Assembly (NCBI GenBank): GCA_002448445.1
Contig: DJYC01000011.1
Location: 1 to 64,000, forward strand
Length of the DNA stretch: 64,000 nt
Direction of reading: 5' to 3'
Source: Treponema sp. UBA6988
GTDB taxonomy: Bacteria; Spirochaetota; Spirochaetia; Treponematales; Treponemataceae
Numbering within the stretch: the first letter of the stretch is position 1; each line of letters begins with the position of its first letter. The notes beneath the pieces are model-generated. The model was not told where the DNA came from and did no database searches. It was given only the letters and a program-made list of their open reading frames with translations. A program made the translations under genes and the position numbers. Positions 41,663-50,110 of this stretch are shown here, piece by piece.

Positions 41663-42000
41663 TAGTCTCTATATTGCTTTTGTTTCTTTTGATTTTTATA
41701 AGCGCAGCTGTCCTTTTCTTCCTCTTTATCAGCCTTCTGCCATCCCTTAAGGCGCAGAAAATAAACGCCAAGGATCCCCTCTTCTCAAAGGAGGAAGTGG
41801 ATGCAGTCCTGCGATACGATGATTTTAAGTGGGCAAAGACCGGGAACAAGACTGCTGTTTACACAAAGGATGAACTTATAAGCGTCCTTAAAGGTGATGA
41901 ACCCCAGAAGCAAATGTCAACATTGGGTAAAAATATTGGCGAAAAAGACTTCCAATTCTGGAAAAAGTGCTATAAAATGCTAAAAGGGAAAGAAGAATAG
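41659..42000 (+). CDS. One-helix protein in the RnfB position
   Basis: A 113-residue protein with one N-terminal helix (about residues 2-30, IVSILLLFLLIFISAAVLFF) and a charged cytoplasmic part. RnfB, usually the gene beside rnfA, also starts with one helix but continues with three iron-sulfur clusters; this protein has a single cysteine (KKCYK) and no cluster motif. It starts with TTG, supported by CAGGAGG 7 nt upstream, and the start overlaps the stop of the preceding gene (TTGA). It could be a stripped RnfB replacement or an unrelated accessory factor. Confidence 0.6.
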   Translation: MIVSILLLFLLIFISAAVLFFLFISLLPSLKAQKINAKDPLFSKEEVDAVLRYDDFKWAKTGNKTAVYTKDELISVLKGDEPQKQMSTLGKNIGEKDFQFWKKCYKMLKGKEE

Positions 42001-42042
42001 TTTTTTACATGTAATGCCGTAGTGGGGGCCTATAAAAAAAGT

Positions 42043-44052
42043 ATGGGTATTTTAAATATTTGCATGGAACTGTCTCTAAAAGATGACGGTGCTTTGTCTG
42101 ATTCAGAGTGGGAAGACAGCTACCAGGGCATTCTAAAGCAGTTTCTGACATTTCTATATTCTCATCCAAAGATTCCTTTTGCATTTTCCTTTACTGGACC
42201 GCAGCTTGAATTCCTTCAGTCCTCACATCCTGAGGCAATTGAAATTTTGGGCGAAATAACAAGCCGCAAGCAGGGGGAGGTTCTTGGCGGGGGCTTTTAC
42301 ACTCCGGCATTTCCACTGCTTTTTCCTGTGGACAGAAGCGGGCAGATAGAAAAAATGAATGCAGCGGTAAGAACCTACGTTGGAAAAAAGCCGCGTGGCA
42401 TGACTGTCCTAAAAAGCATTTGGGAGCCAGCCCTTATCATAACCTGCCAATCCTGTGGAATTGAATACATACTGCTTGATTCAACCCTAATTCCGGGCAT
42501 GACACCTTCAGAAAAGAATTCCTTTCTGCCATTCATCACAAACATGCAGGGCAAGACGCTAAAGGTAATTCCCTTTTACAATGAATTTAAGCCAGAGTTA
42601 GAACAAAGCGCTTCATCGTGGATTGAAGGACTACAAAAAAAATCTCAGGCAAAGGATTCAACCTTGTCAACAATTGTTTCCATGTCTTTTTCGCTAAGGG
42701 AAATAGGAGAACTGCTGAATTCCGGATTTTTTGAGGAATTGAACTCCCTTGTTACAGAAAAAAAACTTGAATGCTCACAGTTGAATTTGCCACAACTCTA
42801 CCTAAAATCTGCAAGAGAGTATTCAAGCGCATACATTCCATCCGGCATGGCAGAGAGCCTTTCCCGCTGGGCAAAAAAAAGGTATTCGAGTTCAAGCGGA
42901 AACCTTTTTGGCAGGACCTTTTACGACTACCTGAATGTTTACCCCATGATCAAAAAGCTCTACGACCGAATAATGTACATCAGTATGCTAATTTCCCAGA
43001 CCCACGGAGCAGACAAAATCCGAAAGAGGGCTGCACAGGAAAAACTTTGGGAAGCGGAATCAGGCTTCAACTTTATCTGCTGCAGTACAGGTCTTCCTGC
43101 TCCTGCGCAAAAAATCCAGCATGCATTCAGATTGCTTAATGAGGCGGAAAAACTTGTCCGCGAAAGCAAGGAATTCAGGGAATCCGTTACAAGCTATGAC
43201 TACAATGCCGACGGTTTGAATGAATATGTGTGCCAGATGGAAAAATACCATGCAATAATTACGCCAAGGGGCGGTCAGATTGCAGAACTGGACCTTGTAA
43301 ATTCAGGCTCCAATTATGCCGCAAACTATTCGCGTATCAAGCAGTTTGATTCGGCAGATGACTCCTACAACCGTGGTATTTTTGTTGAACACCTTTTTGA
43401 AAACAAGGATTTTGATGATTTTCTAGACTTTAAGCCAATAAAAAACGACTGTTTCTGCAATTCAATTTTTTCAGAGGTAAAATTCGACGGAAAAAGAAGG
43501 GAACTTCAGCTGGAATCAAAGGCACTTTATTCTTCCCTAAAGGTGCCTGTAAAACTGTGCAAGAACTACATCATCACTTCTAACGGTTTTATCGTTCAGT
43601 ATATCCTAAAGAACGAAAGTCCTTTCCCGGTAAAAGGAGTTTTTGCCGTAGAGATGAATTTTGCAAAGACAGATTTTTCCTGCAAGACTGGCTCTTCCAA
43701 GCAAAAAGAAGGTCAATACGGTGCAGAAATGATTTTTAGGGGAAGCAAGCAGAATATTCCGACAGGAACACCTTTCCACGCAAAAAATTCTGCTGAACAG
43801 GGGGGGCTTTCCCTTTTGCAAATTACAGACAATCCGGAAAAGACGCTCCTTCTCTTTGAGCCAAATGAAGAATCCGGTTTCCTGCTGAACACAATAAACT
43901 TCAACGACCGCACAAATCCAGAAAGCAAGGTTCTTGATTCATCCACGCTGTCTGTCCAGTTCTACTGGGAAATAGACATGGCACCTGCCAGAGCAATGGA
44001 AAAAACAATAAACCTTAGCATCATATCCCAAAAGAAAAAGAGCGGGTTTTAG
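42043..44052 (+). CDS. GH57-like 4-alpha-glucanotransferase relative, probably catalytically inactive
   Basis: A cytoplasmic protein of about 669 residues related to GH57 alpha-glucanotransferases/amylases. The N-terminal barrel shows GEVLGGGFYTPAFPLLFP (about 86-103), RGMTVLKSIWEPALI (about 122-136) and GIEYILLDST, and a C-terminal beta domain follows (ITPRGGQIAELDLV). In active members the segment around residue 128 reads WLTERVW with the nucleophile Glu; here that position is Lys (VLKSIW). The HQP motif and the acid/base Asp segment (DxExFG) are also missing (MSFSLREIGEL). The ATG at 42043 fits the family start better than a GTG at 42022. It is the last gene of the Rnf-like run. Confidence 0.7.
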   Translation: MGILNICMELSLKDDGALSDSEWEDSYQGILKQFLTFLYSHPKIPFAFSFTGPQLEFLQSSHPEAIEILGEITSRKQGEVLGGGFYTPAFPLLFPVDRSGQIEKMNAAVRTYVGKKPRGMTVLKSIWEPALIITCQSCGIEYILLDSTLIPGMTPSEKNSFLPFITNMQGKTLKVIPFYNEFKPELEQSASSWIEGLQKKSQAKDSTLSTIVSMSFSLREIGELLNSGFFEELNSLVTEKKLECSQLNLPQLYLKSAREYSSAYIPSGMAESLSRWAKKRYSSSSGNLFGRTFYDYLNVYPMIKKLYDRIMYISMLISQTHGADKIRKRAAQEKLWEAESGFNFICCSTGLPAPAQKIQHAFRLLNEAEKLVRESKEFRESVTSYDYNADGLNEYVCQMEKYHAIITPRGGQIAELDLVNSGSNYAANYSRIKQFDSADDSYNRGIFVEHLFENKDFDDFLDFKPIKNDCFCNSIFSEVKFDGKRRELQLESKALYSSLKVPVKLCKNYIITSNGFIVQYILKNESPFPVKGVFAVEMNFAKTDFSCKTGSSKQKEGQYGAEMIFRGSKQNIPTGTPFHAKNSAEQGGLSLLQITDNPEKTLLLFEPNEESGFLLNTINFNDRTNPESKVLDSSTLSVQFYWEIDMAPARAMEKTINLSIISQKKKSGF

Positions 44053-44078
44053 TTCTAGCGGCAGCCTATTATCAGAAC

Positions 44079-45197
44079 CTATCTACCGTGAAGCTTCTTT
44101 AGTGCCTTTTTGTGCCACCAAGCCCTGAGCCGTTCTGCGGCAATGTACAAATTGTATACGGACAAAAGCTTTACGTCATAGCTTCCGGGTCTGTGGACTA
44201 TTGCACCACCAAAGCCTGTCTTAAATAGGTAAAGTCCGTGCATGGGGTGCTTTTCGTCTGCGGCGGGAGGCATTCCGTAAAAGTCGTAGACAGGGCATCC
44301 TGCATTCTTTGCATCCTGGATTGCAGTCCACTGCAAGAGGTAGGCCGGCATAAGGTTGCGCTTTATGTTTCCGCTTGCACCGTAAAGGTAGACTGCTTCC
44401 CTGGGGCAGAAAAGGGTTATTATTCCTGCAAGATAGTCATCCTCATGTTTTGCTAGATAGAGGGTTATCAAGGGATTTTTGCCTGAAGACGGAACTCCAC
44501 GCTTAAGCAAATCGATGTAGTAAGACTTGTTGTGGAAGCTTACACCGTCGCGCTTGCTTGTCTGTTCAAAGAGGGCGTAGAACTGGTCAAATGCTGCCTC
44601 AAAGTCAGAATCTGTAGCAAAATGCCTTGTCACCTTTACGTCTTTTTTTGCAGCCAACCTAATGTTGTAGCGCCACTTGCTCTTCATTGCGCCAAGAATT
44701 TCATCTTCCGTCTTGTCCAGAGAAAGAATTGTCGTGTCCGGCGGCTGAATTGCAACTGGGGCTCTTTTTACGTTTATGCCTTTGCAAATGCTGTCTGCCT
44801 TCTTGTTCCATTCGTCCCGCTCTTCGCAGCTTGCAAAATCAACAGCCGGGTCAAAGCGCACGCAGATTGTGTTCTTTGGAAGGTAAGGTTTTACGGCTTT
44901 TGCAATTGCTTCAAGTGATGAAAGGAATTCCTTTTGTATGGAAAGCTTGTCTTCTGCAGCAGGGTATTCTGGTGCCATTGGAACGTAGGCTATGCTGAAT
45001 TTCTTTACCTTAAGCGAAAACTGCCTTACAAGAACAGTCAGCAGCTTTTCTGAGCCCAATTCATCAAAAGGAATTTCACTTTGGGAATGAATGGGGGTGT
45101 AGGAAGAGCCTTCTGCCTTAAAATAGTAAGGCTTCCATCCGTGCTCCCCCTTAAAAGAGGCCCAGAATTCAGTCTGCAAAAATCTTAGGGGCATCAT
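44079..45197 (-). CDS. FemAB/FemX-like aminoacyltransferase
   Basis: A 372-residue double-GNAT protein of the FemAB family, which add amino acids from aminoacyl-tRNA to peptidoglycan precursors; other members conjugate amino acids to lipids. Family-like segments are LRFLQTEFWASFKGEHGWKPYY at the start (outlined), KSKWRYNIRLAAKKDVKVTR (about 190-209), and HPMHGLYLFKTGFGG near the end. No signal peptide. It starts 4 nt after metG, so it is probably cotranscribed, a sensible link between charged tRNA and wall synthesis but not proof. Acceptor and amino acid unknown. Confidence 0.82.
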   Translation of the reverse strand: MMPLRFLQTEFWASFKGEHGWKPYYFKAEGSSYTPIHSQSEIPFDELGSEKLLTVLVRQFSLKVKKFSIAYVPMAPEYPAAEDKLSIQKEFLSSLEAIAKAVKPYLPKNTICVRFDPAVDFASCEERDEWNKKADSICKGINVKRAPVAIQPPDTTILSLDKTEDEILGAMKSKWRYNIRLAAKKDVKVTRHFATDSDFEAAFDQFYALFEQTSKRDGVSFHNKSYYIDLLKRGVPSSGKNPLITLYLAKHEDDYLAGIITLFCPREAVYLYGASGNIKRNLMPAYLLQWTAIQDAKNAGCPVYDFYGMPPAADEKHPMHGLYLFKTGFGGAIVHRPGSYDVKLLSVYNLYIAAERLRAWWHKKALKKLHGR

Positions 45198-45201
45198 AAA
45201 A

Positions 45202-47514
45202 TCAGTTTACTCCGCCATTCTTTGCATGTACGGTTTCAAGAGCCTTTCCCTTTGCGGTAAGCTTTTTTCCTGCAATCTGAACGCTGCCGTCAACCACGTT
45301 TATCTGAACCTTAAAGAAATCATCAGCGGAAATTTGTTCAGGCTTTACAGCTTCTTCTGAAGCACCTTCAAGAATTACCTTTGTTCCCGGAGCAGCCCAC
45401 GGAGCTTCAAGCGGTTCAACGCAAGCCTTTCCGTTTTCGTCCGTGTAGTCCGCTGCAAGAAGCATTCCGTGGCTTTCTACACCGCGCATGGTACGGGGTG
45501 CAAGGTTTGCGGCAAGGATTATGTGCTTTCCAAGAAGATCTTCCGGCTTAAGGTATTCGCGGAGGCCAGACTGGATTATGCGGTCACTTCCGCTTCCGTC
45601 GTCAAGGTGCTCAATATAAAGCTTTTCTCCCTCAGGATTGTTTTCCACCTTGGTTATCTTTGCAACCTTAAGCTCTATCTTTTCATTAAAGAATGCGGCC
45701 TGGTCAGTGGCAAGTTCAACAGCCACTTTCTTCTGCTTTTTTGCCTTTGGCTTTGACTTGTCATCCTGCTTGCGGTCTTTCTGGCTTCCTGCATATTTTT
45801 CGCGGAAAGCATCTGCTGATTTCTGGTCGAGCGGAGTAAAGTAAACTGCAGTTGAACCTACGGAAGTAAGGCCTTCTGTCTGCCCCAAATTGCTCCAGTT
45901 GAGTCCTCCGCTAACAGCTTCTTCACCAAACTTTGGCTCGTTAATCTTGCAGCCAAGGTAGGAAAGAATTGTCTCCGTAAACTGCGGCATGTAGGGGTGG
46001 GCCATAATCATAAGGTCCTTTATCATGTAGCAAAGGTTGTGAATAAGCTTTGCGGCCTTTTCCGGGTCTTCAGTGCGGGTCTTCCAAGGTTCACCGTCCT
46101 GGAAAGCCTTGTTTCCAATGTCTGAAATCTGGAAAATCTGGTGGAAGGCATCCTTCAAATTTGCCCATTCAAGGTTTTCCGTAATTTTTGCTTCCAAATC
46201 ACGGATTTTTGCCCACATTTCTTCATCAACAGGGGCATCGGGAATTTTTCCCTCATAATACTTTGTTACGAACAAAAGAGTGCGGTTAACAAGGTTGCCC
46301 AAGTTGCCAATAAGCTCTCCGTTGTATTTTTCGCGGAATTCCTTCCATGTAAACTGGTAGTCCTGCTTTTCCGGGCGGTTGTAGAAGATGTAGAACCTCC
46401 ACGCATCCGCCTTTATGCCGCTTTCCTTGGCATCGCTTCCAAAAACGCCCACACCCTTGCTCTTGGAGAACTTACCGTCCTCATAGTTAAGGTATTCAGT
46501 AGATGACATGTGGTAAAGCTTTGTCCAGTTGTGGCCTGAACCAATGAGGCTGCAAGGGAAAACAACCGTGTGGAATGGAATATTGTCCTTTCCGATGAAC
46601 TGGAACAAATCAACCGGAGCCTTTCCCTTTGCTTCCTCGCTTTCTTCGGGGAGCCACCAGCTCTTGTAGTCAAAAGAAGGCTTTCCGGCAGCCTTAAGTT
46701 CATCTGCCAGCTGCTTGGTAATAGAAATGTAGCCAATAGGAGCGTCAAACCATACGTAGAAGACTTTGTTCTCGTATCCGGGCTTTGGAACTGGAATTCC
46801 CCACTTTAAGTCGCGGGTTATGGCCCTTTCGTTAAGACCATCGCGTATCCATGCCTTTGTAATATTGACCGCGTTTTCTGACCAGCGGCCGTCCTGGCTT
46901 GCCTTTATCATCCATTTGTCCAGATTCTGGCTGATTGCGGGAAGGTCAATGTAAAGATGCTTTGTCTCGCGCACTTCCGGTGTGTTGGAGCAAGTGGAGC
47001 AGCGGGGTTCCTTTAGTTCAACAGGATCAAGGAGTGAGCCGCACTTTTCGCACTGGTCACCGCGGGCATCCTCGTAGCCACACTTTGGACAGGTTCCACG
47101 GACAAAACGGTCGGCAAGGAACATATTACAGTGTGTACAGAAGAGCTGCTTGTTTGTGTGTTCCTTAATATAGCCATTTTTGTCAAGGTCAAGGAAAATC
47201 TGCTGGGTTATTTCCGTACACTGTTCATTGGATGTGCGGCCAAATTTGTCAAATGCAATGCAGAACCACTTGTAAATTTCGTCATGCTGGTTAAAGTAAT
47301 AGTCGCAAAGTTCACGGGGAGTCTTTTTTTCTTCAATCGCCCTTGTCTCTGTTGCAGTACCGTATTCATCGGTTCCGCAGACATACATAGTCTCATAACC
47401 ACGGCTTCGGCAAAAGCGGGCAAAAACGTCTGCGCTAAGCATCTGGATTAAATTTCCAAGATGGGGAATATTGTTTACATAAGGTAATGCGGATGTAATT
47501 AATCTTCTATTCAT
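45202..47514 (-). CDS. metG: Methionyl-tRNA synthetase with C-terminal tRNA-binding domain
   Basis: A 770-residue class I synthetase charging tRNA-Met. The HIGH motif appears as YVNNIPHLGNL near residue 12-22. The knuckle cysteines are in CTHCNMFLADRFVRGTCPKC and CEKCGSLLDP ... CSTC (about 128-190), a two-zinc layout. The KMSKS motif is KFSKSKG near residue 344. A Lys-rich linker (about 590-615) joins a C-terminal EMAPII/CsaA-like OB domain (AKITKVENNPEGEKLYIEHLD). The -10 box lies 8 nt before the ATG, predicting a leaderless mRNA. No T-box leader is present. Confidence 0.96.
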   Translation of the reverse strand: MNRRLITSALPYVNNIPHLGNLIQMLSADVFARFCRSRGYETMYVCGTDEYGTATETRAIEEKKTPRELCDYYFNQHDEIYKWFCIAFDKFGRTSNEQCTEITQQIFLDLDKNGYIKEHTNKQLFCTHCNMFLADRFVRGTCPKCGYEDARGDQCEKCGSLLDPVELKEPRCSTCSNTPEVRETKHLYIDLPAISQNLDKWMIKASQDGRWSENAVNITKAWIRDGLNERAITRDLKWGIPVPKPGYENKVFYVWFDAPIGYISITKQLADELKAAGKPSFDYKSWWLPEESEEAKGKAPVDLFQFIGKDNIPFHTVVFPCSLIGSGHNWTKLYHMSSTEYLNYEDGKFSKSKGVGVFGSDAKESGIKADAWRFYIFYNRPEKQDYQFTWKEFREKYNGELIGNLGNLVNRTLLFVTKYYEGKIPDAPVDEEMWAKIRDLEAKITENLEWANLKDAFHQIFQISDIGNKAFQDGEPWKTRTEDPEKAAKLIHNLCYMIKDLMIMAHPYMPQFTETILSYLGCKINEPKFGEEAVSGGLNWSNLGQTEGLTSVGSTAVYFTPLDQKSADAFREKYAGSQKDRKQDDKSKPKAKKQKKVAVELATDQAAFFNEKIELKVAKITKVENNPEGEKLYIEHLDDGSGSDRIIQSGLREYLKPEDLLGKHIILAANLAPRTMRGVESHGMLLAADYTDENGKACVEPLEAPWAAPGTKVILEGASEEAVKPEQISADDFFKVQINVVDGSVQIAGKKLTAKGKALETVHAKNGGVN

Positions 47515-47522
47515 AGAAGGGT

Positions 47523-47551
47523 ATTATAGTTTGTTTTACCCATCTAGTCAA
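47523..47551 (-). promoter_or_regulatory. Predicted promoter of metG, leaderless arrangement
   Basis: On the minus strand TTGACT (47551-47546), a 17-nt spacer and a perfect TATAAT (47528-47523) end 8 nt before the ATG at 47514. Confidence 0.8.
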
Positions 47552-47571
47552 TTAAGCGCCAAGCTCAAAAG

Positions 47572-48675
47572 TCAGGAAACAATCGTTTCTGTCTTGTTTT
47601 TTAAGGCAATGGCACGCCGATTAAGGAAATGAACGGAAGAAAAGAGAACTATTATCACAGCATAGGTAACGAGCAGCATAATAAAAGCAGACAATCCCTG
47701 AAGGTAAAGTGCAATGCAGCATGCAACGCATATAAGGGTCTGGAGCAGAAGCAAGATGATAAGAACCTGTTTTGAATTAAATCCTATGTTCATAAGTTTG
47801 TGGTGTATGTGCGCACGGTCAGGAGTCATTATTCCCCTGTGCTCCCGAAGCCTGCGTATAATCGCAGCAATGCAGTCAATCGTAGGAATGGCAACAAGAT
47901 TTATCATGACTAGGAATTTATTATATTCAAAATTATCACTTGATCTGTACAGGGGTAAAGATGCAATCATAAAGCCCAGGAACTGGCTGCCACCGTCTCC
48001 CATAAAAATCTTGGCCTTTGGCTTGTTGTAAATCAAAAATCCCATTAGGCTGGCAACCAAAAAAAGGCATATTGTTGCTGTGTGAGCAACATTCCTTGCA
48101 TAAATTGCGGCAAAGGTAAAGGCTATTAATGAAGAAAGCCCTGCGCAAAGCCCGTCAATACCGTCTATAAGGTTGAATGAATTGATTACGCCAATTATCC
48201 ACCCCATTGTTAACAGCAAACTGAATATCTCGGGAATCGCAAAATTCCCTATGTAAGTAAAGCGGTGGTTTGTAAAAACAATTATGCAGGCTGCCATAAT
48301 CTGAATAAAAAGCTTGAAAGAGGCCCTTAAATTTCTAAAATCATCGATAACACCGAATAGAAAGATTATAAAGCCTGCAAGAACAAAGGGTATTAAGGAT
48401 GAAGCCGAGTCATCTTTTATAACCATATAGACAACAGAAGAAATAACGAATCCCGTCACAAAGCCAATGCTTCCAAGACGTGGTATATTCCCGCTGTGAA
48501 TCTTCCTTTCATCCAGTCTGTCATACCATTTTTCCTTTTTGCATATTTTTATTATGATTGGAATAACTACAACAGATATTATAAACGCAAGGGCACAAAG
48601 TAACCAGACAACATGGTTTTGCCTCACAAAGAGCAACGTTAAATTTATGAATAATTCCAAATTATTGCTTTGCAT
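47572..48675 (-). CDS. WecA/TagO-type undecaprenyl-phosphate sugar-1-phosphate transferase
   Basis: A 367-residue polytopic enzyme (about 11 helices) of the MraY/WecA superfamily, which moves a UDP-HexNAc phosphate sugar to undecaprenyl phosphate to begin polysaccharide synthesis. The catalytic Asp pair is in VIDDFRNLRASFK (about 92-104). The segment NSFNLIDGIDGLCAGLSS (about 165-182) and the HIHHKLMNIGF His-rich loop (about 290-300) are characteristic, the latter being WecA-like rather than MraY-like. The start lies 5 nt after manC-like, making a two-gene unit for glycan initiation and GDP-mannose supply. Confidence 0.9.
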   Translation of the reverse strand: MQSNNLELFINLTLLFVRQNHVVWLLCALAFIISVVVIPIIIKICKKEKWYDRLDERKIHSGNIPRLGSIGFVTGFVISSVVYMVIKDDSASSLIPFVLAGFIIFLFGVIDDFRNLRASFKLFIQIMAACIIVFTNHRFTYIGNFAIPEIFSLLLTMGWIIGVINSFNLIDGIDGLCAGLSSLIAFTFAAIYARNVAHTATICLFLVASLMGFLIYNKPKAKIFMGDGGSQFLGFMIASLPLYRSSDNFEYNKFLVMINLVAIPTIDCIAAIIRRLREHRGIMTPDRAHIHHKLMNIGFNSKQVLIILLLLQTLICVACCIALYLQGLSAFIMLLVTYAVIIVLFSSVHFLNRRAIALKNKTETIVS

Positions 48676-48680
48676 ACTTT

Positions 48681-49805
48681 CTAACCTTCAAAAGTCGACT
48701 TTGCCATTTTTACGACTTCCCGCATATAATCTCCGGAACCTTTTTTCAGTACGAGAACCTTTCCGTTTTTTACGACAACCGTGACGCCGCTCACGCCACA
48801 AAAGGCAACTGGCAGGTCAGAATAGGCAAAATTGTCTTCCCCGCCAACGCTAAAGGCTTTTTTTTCTCCACTTATACAAGCATGTTTTTCAAAAGAATCC
48901 CAGCTGCCAACGTCATCCCACTCAAAAGAAGCCATAACAGCAGCAGCCCTGTCTGTCCGCTCCGCAACCGCATTATCTACGGCAATTGCAGGGGTTTTGG
49001 CATAGGATTCATCCATAAGATTCCAGTTCTCTATACAGCAAAGTCCCAAAACCCGTTCTTGAGCAGGCAAGGAGCCTCCTGTAAAGTTCTCAAAGGACCG
49101 CCAAACTTCCGGCTCACATTTTTTTACTTCATTCAAAAAGAATTCATCCGTAAACGCAAACATGCCGCTGTTCCAATAGTAGCAGCCCTCTTCAAGGTAC
49201 TTCCTTGCAGTCTCAAGATCAGGCTTTTCCTTAAAATTGTCTATATTAAAAACGCCTTCATCCCCATCTATGCGGGAACCTGACTTTATGTAGCCGTAGC
49301 CTGTCGCCGGTGAAGAGGGTGGAATTGCATAGCAGACAAAATAGCCCATCCGTGCCGTTTTTGCAGCTTTTAGACAGTCGGTCAAAAAGCTTTGGAGTGG
49401 TGAAATCAAGTGGTCGCTTGCAAGAGTAAGAATTGTGTGGGCGGAAGAATCAAAGAGTTTCAGGAGTTTACAGGCAAGAACCAAGGGAGCGCAAGTATGG
49501 CGAGGCATAGGCTCTGCAACAATAATTAAATCCTTAAAGATTTTCTCCCTGTCATTTGTAGAGCTTTTTTCTGCCAAAGAGGCACACTGCTCTGCAACCC
49601 CCTTTACAAGGCTACTTCTTGTAATCACAAGGATTTTTCCTTCAGGCTCAAGCGCAAGAGCCCTCTGTATGGAAGACTGCAAAAAAGAGAAGCCTCCGTC
49701 AACCGACAGGAACTGTTTCGGGTTTTCCGGTACAGAAGCAGGCCAAAGACGCTCTCCAATGCCTCCTGCCAGAATTACAATGTCTGTAAAACTCTTTTCA
49801 CCCAT
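48681..49805 (-). CDS. manC: Mannose-1-phosphate guanylyltransferase
   Basis: A 374-residue nucleotidyltransferase making GDP-mannose from mannose-1-phosphate and GTP. The signature AGGIGERLWPASVPENPKQFL (residues 13-33, outlined) matches the GGxGxRLWPxSxxxxPKQF motif. Further features are TLASDHLISPLQSF (about 130), GYGYIKSG (about 165), FKEKPDLETA and WNSGMFAF. The isomerase domain of bifunctional ManC is absent. It has a promoter at 49841-49868 and an AGGAG site 12 nt before the ATG. Confidence 0.92.
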   Translation of the reverse strand: MGEKSFTDIVILAGGIGERLWPASVPENPKQFLSVDGGFSFLQSSIQRALALEPEGKILVITRSSLVKGVAEQCASLAEKSSTNDREKIFKDLIIVAEPMPRHTCAPLVLACKLLKLFDSSAHTILTLASDHLISPLQSFLTDCLKAAKTARMGYFVCYAIPPSSPATGYGYIKSGSRIDGDEGVFNIDNFKEKPDLETARKYLEEGCYYWNSGMFAFTDEFFLNEVKKCEPEVWRSFENFTGGSLPAQERVLGLCCIENWNLMDESYAKTPAIAVDNAVAERTDRAAAVMASFEWDDVGSWDSFEKHACISGEKKAFSVGGEDNFAYSDLPVAFCGVSGVTVVVKNGKVLVLKKGSGDYMREVVKMAKSTFEG

Positions 49806-49840
49806 AAAAAAACAAAACTCCTGCGTTATTTACTTATTCT

Positions 49841-49868
49841 ATTATAAGCATAAATCAACATTTGTCAA
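49841..49868 (-). promoter_or_regulatory. Predicted sigma70-type promoter of the manC-wecA unit
   Basis: On the minus strand TTGACA (49868-49863), a 16-nt spacer and TATAAT (49846-49841) lie 35 nt before the ATG at 49805, with a ribosome binding site in between. Confidence 0.75.
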
Positions 49869-49956
49869 ACAGGGCGTTTACTCATTTTCTTATTGCGGCG
49901 CTTGTCTTTGCAATCCAGAAAGCTTTATATGATAACCAAATGGGCCCATACTGTGG

Positions 49957-50030
49957 CGCTTGCGGGGTTCCGCGTCTTACGCGCTCCATTGCCTGCGGCA
50001 ACTCGCCCCTGGCGAGCCCCTCCAGTGCCT
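49957..50030 (-). repeat. Dispersed intergenic repeat, copy C
   Basis: On the plus strand it shows GCTTGCGGGGTTCCG, CTCCATTGC, GCAACTCGCC and CCCCTCCAGTGCC, aligned with copies A and B, though the ends are more degraded. With the manC promoter and the terminator at 50052 it fills the 305-nt gap between manC and the next gene; nothing else is seen there. Confidence 0.7.
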
Positions 50031-50051
50031 GCCGTGCTTGATTTTGCTAAC

Positions 50052-50088
50052 AAAAAAGGCAGGCCGTATTTAACGACATGCCTTTTTC
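50052..50088 (-). terminator. Terminator after the exported unknown gene at 50111
   Basis: On the minus strand the arms AAAAAGGCA and TGCCTTTTTT enclose an inner stem and are followed by a T-run. It lies 22 nt after the stop codon at 50111. Confidence 0.8.
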
Positions 50089-50110
50089 CAAAAACTAGTC
50101 TGGCTTTTTA

